Below are positions 43,571-55,883 of a stretch of DNA of 64,000 nucleotides, in pieces; within the stretch, counting starts at the first letter, position 1; the number at the start of each line of letters is the position of its first letter. The notes below the pieces were generated by a model. It made no database searches. It was not told the DNA's origin and worked only from the letters and a program-made list of their open reading frames with translations. A program made the position numbers and the translations under genes. This DNA comes from Colocasia esculenta (Eukaryota; Streptophyta; Magnoliopsida; Alismatales; Araceae): assembly GCA_014218235.1 (NCBI GenBank), contig CM024755.1:77980631-78044630 (forward strand), in the 5' to 3' direction.

Positions 43571-46433
43571 TAACTCTTTAACCCCGAAATTAAGCTCTCT
43601 CCCCTCCCCATTAGATGGATAAATGAGAGAAAAGGGGAAGATAAATATGCAAATTCGGAATTAATAAAAAATGGGAGTTTTAGAAGGAGTAAAACTCTAA
43701 TAGCAACACAATACACCCCCCAAACTCGTCCCTACCACCCATAGTTCGTGGCTGGAGACCTAGGAGACGAAGAGAAGGCTGGAGAACCAAGGAGCAAGGA
43801 AGGAGAAGGCTTGGAGCAAGAATGATTCTCTTATTTTCGTCATTCAAACTAGGGCTTTCTTACTTCACGAAAAAGGTAGGCAATCTCTCAAGATAAAATC
43901 GTGAAACAATTACCCTAGGTAGCCTTCGTGTACCTCTTCAAAAGCCCTATGCTTTCGTTGTATTCGGTTCATCCATTTGGGCGAATTTAATTCGTGAAAA
44001 CCTACTGTCACCATGAACCCGAATCTCATGTTTTCTCTAATACCTTGCACGTACTTGTTCCCATGCTATGAGAAAATTCTCATTGATACTACCATGTAAT
44101 AGCTTTCAAACGCCTCTGGTTTCGTGCTATTTCGATCTCCCATGAGGGAGAATTAATTCATTGAATCCCTGTCAGATACATGCACCCTACCCTTCATGAT
44201 TGCTTGTGAACCCAATTCATTCTTGACTTCAGATCATGATAAAATTACCATAAATACTACTCCTTGATAACTTTTAAACGCCCCTAGTTTCATAATTTTT
44301 CGTCATGTATACCTCTCTAATTAATTCGTTGAACCCTGACTGCGTCGGTTTAGGTCACCGAAAAGTAACCTGATCAATCCATGTCTAAACCTTGTCTATT
44401 TTCAAATTAATCGTGCATGTTGATAGATATACATGTCTACTTTCGTTTAGAACTGATTTCATGCTTTTTGGATCACCGTGCGATTTTATACTGAATTTAT
44501 AATGACCCTGTGTCAAGAAGGGTCTACCCAGAGAAAAAGGGGAAAAACTGGACTGCCCCTGTTATCGCGACGGCGCGATGCGCCGCGATAACGGGAGTTT
44601 CGCGGTCGGCTTTGAGGCCGCGTCGTGAACGCGACGGCCCTAGCCGCCGCGTTTCCAATCCCGAACCGAGCCAGGCCGGTCGGTTCGCCTGTCGCGCCAG
44701 GCCGCACCACCGTGACCTGAACCGCGACAGGATAGCCCGTCGCGATATGTTTCTTAACGCGACCTAGCGCCCCGTCGCGACTTGATCGCGACAGGTCACC
44801 TCGTCGCCTTCATTAAATTTTGGCCAGAACATATAATTGTGCTTATATCCCTGCTGATTAGTCTATATGCTTCTTAATTAGCCATGATTAACCCATGTTA
44901 TAATTGATTCGACTTGGTAAATTAATAATTGGCATTAATGATATACATTTAATTATTTAAAATGACATTTACACGACTTGTCATATCCTCAAGATTTCTT
45001 TACACTTGTACACATATAACATTATAAATTGCCATTTGACCTTGATAAATTATGCAATAATATATTCGGTAAATTATCGAAATAAATGACTAAATTACCC
45101 TATTTTGTTAAATACAATTGTTTCCGTTTTTACTCGTGCATTTTATTTACCGATACCGTTTTCCCTCGGCCTTCGAGCACTCGAGGCACGACGGACTCGT
45201 TTTCTACACACTTTTCTCTTGACTTGGACCACCTCTCCACCGAGAATACTCTCGACTGGACCAGGGACTTCTTGTCAAGACCTCCGTAAGTCTTCTTGGC
45301 TTTGGCGCACGTCCTTAGTCAATGAGCTGGTTGTACCTCAAAACCCGTTACACCTTTGGGATCAGTACGATCCATACCTTAGTATATTCCTTCTCGTCTT
45401 GAGTTCACACCGGACCACCTGACCCGTGTACACAGCACGGCTAAGGGGCGGTTGTGACTTCTACCAGACTGCCGGCACCCGACTTGGTGCTGTGCAACCG
45501 TTACTATCGTGTTTATCGTCGTTTTACGATTGTACCCCTCTCATCTACAGTCTCTTTACTCTCATCTGTTCACGTTCTCTCTACACTCTCATCTATCTCG
45601 TCTAGTACTCTCTTATCTCTTCTTGGTACTCTATTGACCATTCGTGTGATTGTCTAACATAAAAGAAATGACTAATGCCAGCGCAATAGGGCCCGATCAG
45701 GTCCTGGGAGGAGCGCCCGAAAAGTGCCAGTACCCATGGGAGTTAAAATGATCATAGGATGTGTTACGACATGCATCCAACGCCAGTTTACTATCTAGAT
45801 TAATCTATGACAATCAAAGTGCTATCTCTACAAGTGCAAGCGTGATCGTTACTAGTGCACCGTTGTGCAATTTACATGTTATATCCTTACATGGCCATTC
45901 TATTATCGTTCTTGTTGTACTATTTTCCTTGTGCCAGTTGCAATTGTTCTCTCGTTATCGTGACATGCTCTACATGACTCTACTCTCTAGTTATCCTGCC
46001 ATTAAGACATTAACTATTTAAAGCATGCTTGTGTTCATGAGATATTAAGTCCTACTGGGCGTTATTCGCTTATCCTGCGTATTTATTTAATGTGTTTCAG
46101 GTGATTCGGATCATGACCACACTCACGAGGATGGGACCGATGAGGAGACTCAGGGGTGACCATTCAGCAAACCGTGCTGTCTAGTAGTAGTCAGTTAGTA
46201 TAGTTATGAGTTAGTGAGTCAGTTAGTCATAATGTAATAATTTGATTTTGAATAAAGTACTCTGGGCCCTAGTTTTGGCTCTGATACGTTGATGTAATGA
46301 TGACTGGTGGATTATTAATGAAATTGGAGTTTATTTGGTATTATTCCATTGCGCAATGGTTTGCATTTATTTCTCGCTCTATACTATTTAATAACTGTAA
46401 TCCCAGTCCGATATTCCGCGTCGGGGCGTTACA
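43571..46433 (+). repeat. 3' LTR, family B, lacking its first 314 bp
   Basis: Corresponds to position 40361 onwards of the left LTR; the TATA-like region is therefore absent. It retains the hairpin (44561-44592) and TCGCGA cluster (to about 44808), the conserved block (45279-45337), the acidic frame (46101-46159) and the end GGCGTTACA. Confidence 0.92.
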
Positions 46434-46438
46434 TATTC

Positions 46439-47617
46439 TCTCTAGACTTTTTTAAAGAGAGGAGCTCGGAGATTTTCTTAGGGCTTGCTCTGCCTTCATC
46501 TCCCCCTGTAGGAGCCCCTCCCCCTCCGTCTCCGTCTATGCTTCCGGCCCCGCCGTCGATCTTGTTCAGGTGGAGTCCTACCCCCTGCCCCGTCGTCGTT
46601 GCAGTGGATCCGTCTCAGTCTTCATCTCCGCTTCCGGCACCGCCGTCGCTCTTGTTCGGGTGGAGTCCCCCCCGCCCCGTCGCCGTTGCGGTGGTCCCCT
46701 TTTGGTGGGCCGATTTTGTTGCTCCCACTGTGGTGGGAGGCTTTTGTCTCCTAAGTGAAGGGTTTTCCCTTTTCTGCGAAGGGCTTCTTCTCCGGCAACG
46801 TCGGTAGCTCCACCGGCATCCCGTAAATCTGGCAGTGGTTATTTTATCTCGTTTGTGCCTTTTTGTCTTAGGTTTTCGATGATGGTGCCTACCATCTCCC
46901 TTTGATTCAGATCAAGTTTTTAGCCCTTCTGCATGAAGTTTGTTGGCTTGTCGCTCGCTGTGTCGCTGTTCGACAGATCTTCGCTAGAGCAGATTCCTTC
47001 GGCTCTCATGATGTCTCTGACGGTGATGGCGTTCGCTGTTCCTGCTCCACCCTTTCGTATTGGTGGAGTCTCTAGCACTTTCGGGTTCACGGTGATGGAG
47101 CTCTCATGTTTGCTCAAGGTTCAGCGATTGCGACAACCTGTGATGAAGCTATCCGGATTGTTTAGGCATTGTCCTGCCATTTTGCTCTCTCCCCTCACCC
47201 CTTAAAGTGGGGTGTAGGTGTCGTTGATTATGCTCGAGTTATAGGGTTAATCCGCACAGCCTGTCCTGGGGTGCATTTGTCGAGTGCCATTTTTTTACTG
47301 TTTAATGGATTTGCAGTCTTCGTCTGTCGAAGTGGAGGCTTGCCGCGGTTTGGATTGTGTCCATCTCAAGTTGTTTCTCTCTTGGTCGGCTCCCTATGTC
47401 TACCTTCGATCTTCCTGGAGCTTATGTGTTAGCTACTCCTTTACTTCCTCTATAAGGCTTCCCTTGTATGCGGGGGAGTATGGGTTACCATCCCCACTGT
47501 GGTCGCCTGCTGGGTATGGGCTGGTCCTTTACTGCCTTGTCTTGTTAGTCATACCCGCTCTTGTATCCGTCTGTTTTATTTAATATAACATCTATTTCCT
47601 GTCAAATATTTATATAT
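46439..47617 (+). mobile_element. Main body of the split retroposon
   Basis: GC-rich DNA beginning TCTCTAGACTTTTTTAAAG. It contains a 90-bp tandem duplication (46541-46630 and 46631-46720) starting CTTCCGGC(C/A)CCGCCGTCG. Short open frames exist but none shows a LINE or other domain. Confidence 0.5.
46541..46720. repeat. 90-bp tandem duplication
   Basis: Two units that share CTTCCGGC-CCGCCGTCG, then CTTGTTC-GGTGGAGTCC and GCCCCGTCG-CGTTGC-GTGG. The unit is a multiple of three. Confidence 0.85.
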
Positions 47618-47635
47618 ATATAGAATTTTCCCATG

Positions 47636-50600
47636 ATTCTAATTATCTTCTCTTCAATATTCTGCAAAGAACAAAGGAGAACAATAACATTCTTTGGTTT
47701 GAGTAAGACCGCCTAAGCATCATAACTATGTATAAAAACAAGGAGAATAAGAACATTTACTTTCGAGAATAGCTAGCATATTTCTTATTCTTCATTGTGT
47801 TTCCATTATCATATGAGCATTGGCAGGGTTGCTAAAAACCCGCACTTTCGAAGCTTCTTTTTTTCCTGCGACTTGTGGTTTTGTACCAATCACGCGCACG
47901 TACATATATAGTTGCACCTTTTGTCTTGTGTGATGATGGTCCCCTCAGTCGTGGGTGTAGAGATATGATGGTCCTCTCCTTGCTTTCCTCTTCCACTATC
48001 TTATTTGATGTGGACTTGGGAAGCTAATTAGAAAGATGGGTTTGGGGTGCATGTTGGATAACTTCGGATTAGACGCTAACCCTTCCAATTGGAGGTAATA
48101 TTTTGTATGGGAAATATGAAATTAACTGATGCCATCAATTAGTCCTCCATAATTTTACCAATCAGTATAAAGGCGCCGGACTTGACTGACTAGAGAGAGC
48201 CACCTAATCCCACTCGCAGCAATTTAGATTAAAATATTTGTCCATTAAGGGCTCGTCTAGCTTTGGTGCAAAATATCAAGTTTTAAGATTTATGAAAGTA
48301 AAATATTTGATTATAAAAATCTTCAATTTCGGTTTTTTGCAGTGAAAACTAAATTCGGCTCAAAAGAATACCTCATGGGTGGACCGATTTTGTGACCGAA
48401 TTAACAATTTACCCCACATCATTTGTGACAAAACAGCGCAAAACACGGATTGCCGAGTACGAGAAAATATGCTATTTTACTATAATCACACTACAGGATC
48501 TCTTAATCAAGTTCTGATTCAATGAACATGCAAGGAATTTTTGAAGAGAAATGTTAAATGTAATGATACATGTCTTGCAATAATGTAATATATATAGGGT
48601 GTGAGTTTATAGTCCCGCATCAGATTTCACAAAAGAAAAAGAATGATTAATATGTGAAGATCTCCTCTCCTCACCATCCAAATTTTGGGGACGAAGGAAA
48701 GATTTTTAACAAGTAGTGTCGGAGCCCCAATTTTGGGGATGAGAGAAATATTCTTAATAAATAAGTATGATCTAGAATTACATAAGCCAATGCAATCATA
48801 GTACATTAGGTTCACGTGAACGTGACGTGGTTTATTATTGCTACCATCCGTCCCTCACACGTTATTACTAATATATTACATCATATCTATATGAATATAA
48901 TATGATTAAATTGGTTTCTGTCACTCTGCATCATATTTAATTTCTAATTTTTAGAACATCAATGAGGCAGAGAGCCAATCTAGATCATGCTTAATTTCTC
49001 ATTTTTAGAACACCAGCCAGGCACATATATTGTTCATGCGAACTTCCCAATGATGGGAAAGGGTGGGAGTCACTGCGCTCTGAGTTGCAATTATTTTGCA
49101 GTTCATATGGTAACCCAAAAGATTTTTTATTTAAATAAACGGCAGATATAAAAGAAGTTATATATTCGGCAAAGAAAAATGGAATTAGCAGCACATCAGC
49201 AAAATTTAAAAGTTTGGAAGGGGGCGTATTGGGCCCCCACCACTGCCGTGTTCGGCGACGCAAGATGTGCCAAAGCGTGAAGGCCGACGCAGCATTGATC
49301 TTTTATACTCAAATTAATTGACGCCGGAAATTACCTCACTTGTTAGGTCCCCCAGCAGTAAGGATGCAAAATGGATCCGTCTGGAAAGTTTGCTGCCCAT
49401 TATCCATTAATATCTTGTTTGAATTTTGTATCTCTAACTTTGCGAATGAAAATATTTCTATTAAGTGCGGAATGGTCGATGACATATATAGTTCTTCTAG
49501 TGACTTATTTTCTGCTCCCTTTCACAGCTGATCAGTAGATCCTCCATCACATTTGGAGGAGAAATTAAAGAGACACTCACTGATTTTATTGCAGTCGGTG
49601 TTTTTAAGTCCATCGCTCTCCTCTTCTCTAACGGTCAAAATTCTTTCTCAACATATTTAGACCATCAAAATTCATCTTTAATTTAATCTGAGTCACAAAG
49701 ATGATGTTCAAATTTACTAATTATTTGTCTCCCAAGCTCGTTCTTCAAGGCCCCTTTTCAATGATCCTCCTCGAACTACTGTTATATTGATTGTCTGATT
49801 GTAGATTCTAACTTCAACTATGTTTTTACAAAATTTATAGAGTCAAAATTTAAAGATCCAGTTGGCATCTCCATTGGTGCTCTAATTTATCCTCAAAGAG
49901 ATTTAAACTCAAATTCCGTTGAACAATGAAGTTTTTCTTGCTGCCCACAAAATTTGGGTTGGCATTTATCCTCCGGAAGAGTTTGATCAAGAAAAAGATG
50001 ATGATAAAATAGATTCGCTCAGGTCTTCGTCTTGAATCCCTACATAGCCGTATCTTTTCTTGAGATCATTCGTCTTTGTAATTATTATAGAATCTACTCC
50101 TCAACTTAGTTTTTTTATTTTTTTCTTGCATAATCCTTTAATTAATTTATTTTTTTCATTCTTAGAGCTGACCTTTATATTATCCATAGGGTCATACCCT
50201 TAATCTAGTTATTGTCCCTTAATCATGTAAGTGGCTTTTAGCCCTCTATTTATTTTTCTTAATAAATTTTTATTGTGAAAAAAGAAGGAAACATTTCTAT
50301 TTGACATATAATAGAGGGTTCACATTTTGAATTTTTATATAATTTTATTGTATTAATTTTATATATGTTGTAAATGTAAAAAATAATATTTGAACTTTTA
50401 TTTCTTCTGATGTTAAGAATATATATCTAGCGAGATAATATCTCTAAGCTAGATTAGTTAAGGCTAATTCAACTTAGACATGTAGGCTTACATGTAGCAG
50501 CAGAGACAACCGACAAGGACAACAGTAGTTAGGGGCAAACGTAGGATGAAATATAAAGGGAGGCCAAAATAAAAAGATGTACAAAGTAAAGTAAAATACT

Positions 50601-51689
50601 TTGAATTCTATCACTTGTGATCTATCAGAATAAAATTCATCATTCTTTCAAGTTACAAAAGACATCTATAATTAAATTTATGTTAAATGTTTCAGCAATT
50701 TTTTTCTTAATATAAATGACTAAACAATCAGATAAAAAATCATCTTCCATTCGTAGGAGGTGTCGACATACCACTGACAAATTACTGATCTATTAAATGA
50801 ACAGTTGACCACTATAAAATAAAATAATTTTCTCATAGTTAGCAAATAATAGCAATCCATATTAAATGAGAGAGCTGATCATCAAATTTAAAAAGTAAAA
50901 ATTATGTATCAACAACAACAAATAAACAAACAAAAAAGGTATAGTAAATGTTGCTTCACCTTTAAATATCTCTTTATGTCCACTAAAGAGGCCACTAGGG
51001 CCACTGTTCCTAGAGAAAATGTTTGCGTAGGTAGATATTTGTTCCTGTTACTGTTGTAGGTCTACACCTAAATGCAAATATTAGAGTTCAGTATCATTTT
51101 ATTTTGATTTTTACTCAAAGAAATGATCTTTTCCAAAAATCATAACCCTTACTACAAAGAAAATATGAAAAACACTACATTCTTTAAGTAAGAAAAGAAT
51201 ATCTTTTTTCTGCAGTTCACTTCCCACATATAGATGCTACGAACAATGAATTTGCCTCTATTTCCTCTTCGCCACTGCTCTATATCTTCTATGACCCGTC
51301 CTAAGAAAAAAATATATAACTCAGAAGCAAGGGAGACGGAAGGCGTGGGTGAGAAAAGATTAGGTTTACCCTCATATGGTAGGGTTGGGGGGTTTAAAAA
51401 TGTGGTTTAATATTTTAAAATGAAAAATCGACAATGGACCACTCTGAAAATCTTTAAAGAAACTCAATAACATTAAAAATATATTGGGGACGTATGTCTG
51501 ATCGGCCAAGTTGAAACTTGCAAAGAAACTTAATAGGCGGTGACACGATGGGGGGGGGGGGGGGGGGGTAATTATATAGTGGAGGGAAGGTGTCACACCA
51601 GGCCATTATCCATGAGCTAAATTGGTCACGATCAATCTAACTTTGTCTTAAGCATTTTTCTAAGGATATTGCTATTCAATGGTAGTCTA
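47636..51689. other. No gene seen
   Basis: AT-rich intergenic DNA. The segment around 50210-50290 (TTTTAGCCCTCTATTT then TTAATAAATTTTTATTG and an A-rich end) may be a decayed LINE 3' end. A 21-base G run lies at 51550-51570. Short frames lack domains. Confidence 0.5.
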
Positions 51690-51692
51690 ATA

Positions 51693-52507
51693 AGGTGTTT
51701 AGTTGTAATTTTTTATCTTTTTTTTCTTCTAAAATTAAAAAAAAAAGAGAAGACACACATAAACATATGTTTGGTAAGTAATTTTTTTAGGGAAGAATTT
51801 TTACCTTATGTAAATCTCTCAAAAAAAAAAAAAACTATGAACTTATTTTTATTTTGAAAACACATATCTTTCTCTCACAACCCCCCCTCCGGCGGCCTCC
51901 TCTCCTCCTCTCCCCCCCCCCCCCCCACACCCCCACTGTGCTCGCCTCCCTCCTCCCCCTCCTTGCCCCCCGCCGGCGCCCTCCCCAACCCCCCCTGCGC
52001 TCCTCCCTCCTCCCCCACCCTGCCCCCCCCGTCGGTGCCCCCCACAGTCCCACTGCGCTCGCCTCCCTCCTCCCCCTCCCCCTCCCCGCACCCCCCCCCC
52101 CCCCGCGCTCCTCCTCCCCCACCCTGCCCCCCCCGTCAGTGCCCCCCACAGTCCCACTGCGCTCGCCTCCCTCCTCCCCCTCCCCGCACCCCCCCCGCCC
52201 TCCCCCGCCCCTTCCCCCCTGTGCTCCTCCCTCCCCCCCCCCCCCGCCAACGCCCTCCCCGGCCCCCCTGCGCTCCTCCCCCTCCCCGCCAATGGCCTCC
52301 TCGGCCCCCCCTGCGCTCCTCCCTCCTCACCCACCCCCCCGGTGACCTCCGGCACTCTCCATTTTACATTTTTTTTAAAAAATTGATACTTCCTACCAAA
52401 CAACTAAGGACTGTTTTTTAAAATTTTAAATTTTAAATTAAAATCGAACACATCATTAATTTTTAGATAGAAATAATTTTTTCTTAAAAATTACTCCCAA
52501 ACACCCT
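51693..52507. mobile_element. TIR element with C-rich minisatellite core
   Basis: Left end AGGTGTTTAGTTGTAATTTTT and right end AAAAATTACTCCCAAACACCCT are inverted repeats; ATA flanks both sides (51690-51692, 52508-52510). Outer 170 bp on each side are AT-rich. Between 51880 and 52345 lies an almost pure C-rich tract with few T, A or G and imperfect units of about 70 bp. No transposase. The target size would suit a Harbinger-type MITE, but it is short evidence. Confidence 0.6.
51880..52345. repeat. C-rich minisatellite
   Basis: Repeated ACTGCGCTCGCCTCC, CTCCTCCCCC and CCCCGTC(G/A)GTGCCCCCC words; two units of about 70 bp begin near 52017 and 52117. The minus strand has many G runs and could form G-quadruplexes. 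Apparent long Pro- or Gly-rich frames on both strands are artefacts of composition. Confidence 0.85.
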
Positions 52508-52510
52508 ATA

Positions 52511-53579
52511 AAATGACTCCAAAATGACACCCATGCATAATTCTGCTGTTTGGGTAACACTAGATGTGATCGGATTAATTTAAATCCTACTCCTACTCGT
52601 TCCGAAATAGAGATCATATGGCAAACCATTCGTCCAAAAAAAAGTAAAAAGTAAATAAGATTTTTACAAATATACTTTTCTTAAATTTTATTGATTTTTT
52701 TAGGTTTCACTTCACATAGTATTTTACAATTAACGCTTCATTCTCGTAACTTAAACGCTTTAAGCTTTGAAACAAAGAAACTTAACTTTCCTTTAAGACA
52801 TATCTCTTTAGATACTGTAAAAGTTATTGAAAAGCCCTAAAAGAGTCTTGTTTGTAAGAAAAATTAAGGTTCGGTCATGACTAAACAATCAGGTTACATA
52901 GACTAGAAACTATTTACGAAAAATCATGTATAGAAACACAAAGGTATTTATATAATCATCACTCCTTTTTTATATAATCATCACTCCTTTTTTTACATTA
53001 TTATTCTTAATAAATTGATCACACAAATCTAGTTAAATAGCTCAACTTTCATCATCCATTAACATTCCATTAAAATATCTCAAAATTTAAAACAGTCAAA
53101 TATTCTTAATTTCTCCTAAATTTTTTATATATGATTATCTGTATAATATATACATATATATATATATATTTATCTCTATATTACTTCTTCTCTTTTGCTA
53201 TTTGGGGCAAGCCCCAAGATTCACTTTTATGCATAGAAAACTGTAGACGCATTGCAGATTAGGAAGTAGTTTTACTGGGTCTTCTTGACAGTATTCCAAT
53301 ATAAGGTTAATAAAATTTAGAGTCAATTATCGGTAAATCTCTATTTTTTTGGGACTTATTTTTGGTCCCTAACTTACATATTTATAGTCACAGACATAAT
53401 TAAGTATGTAACCACATAATTTTCTAAAAGAATTAGAAATCTAAAAATAAATCTCTAAAAGATAGGGACTGATTGTTAATTCTCCTTAAAATTTATATAG
53501 AAATAAAAGTGACAACTCTTCAAACAAACTCTGAAAGAATGATATTTACAATGTTCCCACACCGAGTTAGTGTAGTTCA
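52511..53579. other. No gene seen
   Basis: AT-rich DNA. A 22-bp unit containing TATAATCATCACTCC is duplicated in tandem at about 52951-52995, and a short (TA)n tract lies near 53152. Confidence 0.6.
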
Positions 53580-54288
53580 CTGGTCCGTTTGTTTGAAGGT
53601 ACACATTAGGAAAAAATTTTTCGGGAAAACTTTTTTTTCAGATCATTTGGTATTTCTGAAAACTAAAATTTAGAAAATTTTATCCGAAAAATTCTGAATT
53701 TTGGCATCCCCGCAAACAACGTAGAAGCCATTTTCCACGCATGTGTGTATTGTCAATTGCTACAGTGACAATTTGTTTTGACACTATTCATTTAAGTTGT
53801 TTTTTTTTCTCTTCATTTAAGTCATCTTTGTCAAATCTAATTATTTTTTATTTGTTGTTTTAATTTTAATTTTTATTAAAATATCTGTAGAACACTATTC
53901 ATTCAAATTATGTTTTTATTTTATTTCTCTTAATTTAAATTGCCTTTGTCAAAGTTATTTATTTTCCACTAATTTAATTTATTTATTAAAAATTATCAAA
54001 AATAAAATAAAATAAATATTTTTATGAATAGTGCACTAGAGTATGTGGTCCCCTTTCATTGGAATGAACCATAATATCTCATGTGCTCCAATACAACTCT
54101 CTAGTAAAAATTTACATATAATATTGTTGACTTTTCACATTTTTTTAATCTTCTATTTACATAAATAACTAGTGAAAACATTTACCTAAGAACCAAATGG
54201 ACAATTACGATTTTTATTTTTATGTAAAAATTATTCCATGAAAAATTGTTTTTCAATAAAAAATTTTTACGTACAACCAAATGAACAG
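53580..54288. mobile_element. Non-autonomous TIR element, AT-rich
   Basis: Left CTGGTCCGTTTGTTTGAAGG and right (reverse complement) CTGTTCATTTGGTTGTACG are inverted repeats that continue into AAAAATTTTT(T/C) on both sides. About 710 bp, no coding content, no target duplication recognised; hAT- or Mutator-like by appearance only. Confidence 0.5.
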
Positions 54289-55426
54289 CATTTGACACTT
54301 TCAATTGAGAAGTACTCATTAGGCATATGTCTCCGCATAGATGCTATTCAAATCCTTTCAAGACTACGTATAAAAAGGCTTGACTAATTAAACCACTATC
54401 TAAACAAGAAAAATATTTACAGAGGAAACTTACTCAGCTAACAAAGAAATAGGCAACATCATGTTAATTAAAGCATTAATGTAACACCTCAAGTTCATCC
54501 CTTAAAGTGCACAAAGTCTTTCTCAAGCATTGATGCCCTAAGGTGTTCAATAAAGTATTGCAACATCTTAAACGTGTTAGCATTTGAGCTGAGTACCTAA
54601 TTTTGTTAACATGTCATATCCTTTAAACACATCGCCAATTAATATCTTAACACATTAAAGCATTGATCAGTTTACACTTTTCACCACTTAACTGTTGACT
54701 GTTAATGACTTAAATTTTTTTTTATATGTTTAACAAGTTAAACATCTGTTAATTATAATGATCTAAAAATAAACAATGGTAAAAAGTAGGAGTGGGAAAT
54801 TCAATTCTTATCGAGGATTAGAAGATGAGAAATGATTATTGCAATATTAGTCTTCAAATAAAGTTGATGTAGATTGTACGACTAGAAATGTCATTGGTAG
54901 AGACTAGAGAGGGCAATAAAATTGTTATTTTACGATCTACGTCTATTTTATTGTAAGACTTTGGCATGACAAGACTCTTCGCTATTTCTTTCTAGATCAA
55001 TAAGATTGTTATCTTGCAATCAACATTAGTTTTATTATAAGATTAGCTAGACAAGATCCTTCTTTTATCTCTTTCTCAATTAATAAGATTATTATCTTGC
55101 AAACCCCTTGTTTTGCAATAAGTACTTTTCCAAAAAAAATAAATTAGTAAAAAACCAATTTATTAACACAAAACTCGACTATAATATGCCACGTTATCAC
55201 TTAACAATAGAAATATAGATAAAGAATGGGGTTATGGTATAAGTATGTTGATGCATTTGAGGTGGAGTGAAACGAGAGTGAGGTATTAAACTAATTTTTC
55301 CCCTTTTAATGTGTAAAAATAATGACATGGTTTAGAAAGACCATAATTAAACTACAAAAATTTCATGTTATCATCACATGCAAAAACCTAAAGAGCATAA
55401 ATGAAAGATAAAAGAAAATCTGAAAC
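54289..55426. other. No gene seen
   Basis: AT-rich DNA without domain or repeat boundary. A TCTTGCAA(T/A)C word recurs at 55011 and 55093 with its flanks, suggesting decayed repeat DNA. Confidence 0.6.
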
Positions 55427-55439
55427 CTACACACAGCTT

Positions 55440-55694
55440 TTTTTTTTGATAACGAGGAAATCCCGCCCCGTGTGGCTTTGTGGGCTCAAGGATTGGTGTT
55501 CGTGAACTCCAAGGTTAGGACTTGGCAGCTCCTACTTTCCGTGTACCTGTATGCCCTTACCCCTTGACCGGAAAACCCCGGATCTACACACCTTGAGGAT
55601 TGCATGTAAATCAGGTAAATCACCCCCAGGAATCGAACTCGGACCTCCTGTTTTTTAAGCAAGTTCTAACCGATCGACCCAACCGGGGTCCTCT
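55440..55694 (-). mobile_element. tRNA-derived SINE
   Basis: On the minus strand: an A-box-like GGGTCGATCGGTTAGAAC, a B-box GGTCCGAGTTCGATTCC that fits the pol III consensus GTTCGANTC, a body of about 160 bp, and an A tail (the T run at 55440-55448). Flanked by CTACACACAGCTT (55427-55439) and CTACACAACAGCTT (55695-55708), a target duplication with a single extra A. The 255-bp length and layout suit a plant SINE; the family was not identified. Confidence 0.87.
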
Positions 55695-55883
55695 CTACAC
55701 AACAGCTTAAGTAAATAAGCTTACGTGGTTCAATCAGGATAAGAATAAAAATAAAGTTGGGTATCCAACTCTCTATACACGTAACCTTGGCGTCCCGGCT
55801 CGGCCTCTTTCTAGAAAAATCAAATCCCAGGTTTGACCGGGCTCGCACTTTCGGAAGCTCCCGGCCATTAACCTCATAACTTA

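Larger units (their letters stand above)
40047..46433 (+). mobile_element. Chromovirus family B, collapsed LTR-gag-LTR
   Basis: Begins TGTAGCACCC, ends GGGGCGTTACA, and is flanked by the perfect duplication TATTC (40042-40046 and 46434-46438). Only about 350 bp of internal sequence remain: the primer site and the first 50 codons of gag. At 43569-43570 the sequence jumps into the right LTR about 314 bp after its start; CC is shared at the junction. One deletion thus removed most of gag, all of pol and the promoter end of the right LTR. The two LTRs look nearly identical by eye, suggesting a recent insertion. Confidence 0.93.
40039..47617 (+). mobile_element. Retroposon-like insertion interrupted by an LTR element
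   Basis: An 18-bp direct repeat, ATATAGAATTTTCCCATG, occurs at 40021-40038 and 47618-47635. Removing the LTR element and one copy of its TATTC duplication leaves a 1187-bp insertion (40039-40046 joined to 46439-47617). Target duplications of this length are typical of LINE/SINE-type insertions. The body is GC-rich and ends ...TTTAATATAACATC, resembling LINE 3' regions, but no reverse transcriptase or clear poly(A) is present, so the class is uncertain. Confidence 0.6.

Noticed and set aside
46349..46807. 152-codon frame across the right end of family B
   Set aside because: It begins inside the LTR and crosses the insertion boundary into the retroposon, so it is a chance fusion.
51849..52421. 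Long Pro-rich (plus) and Gly-rich (minus) frames
   Set aside because: All frames are open because the tract is almost only C and T; no domain, and they end where composition changes.
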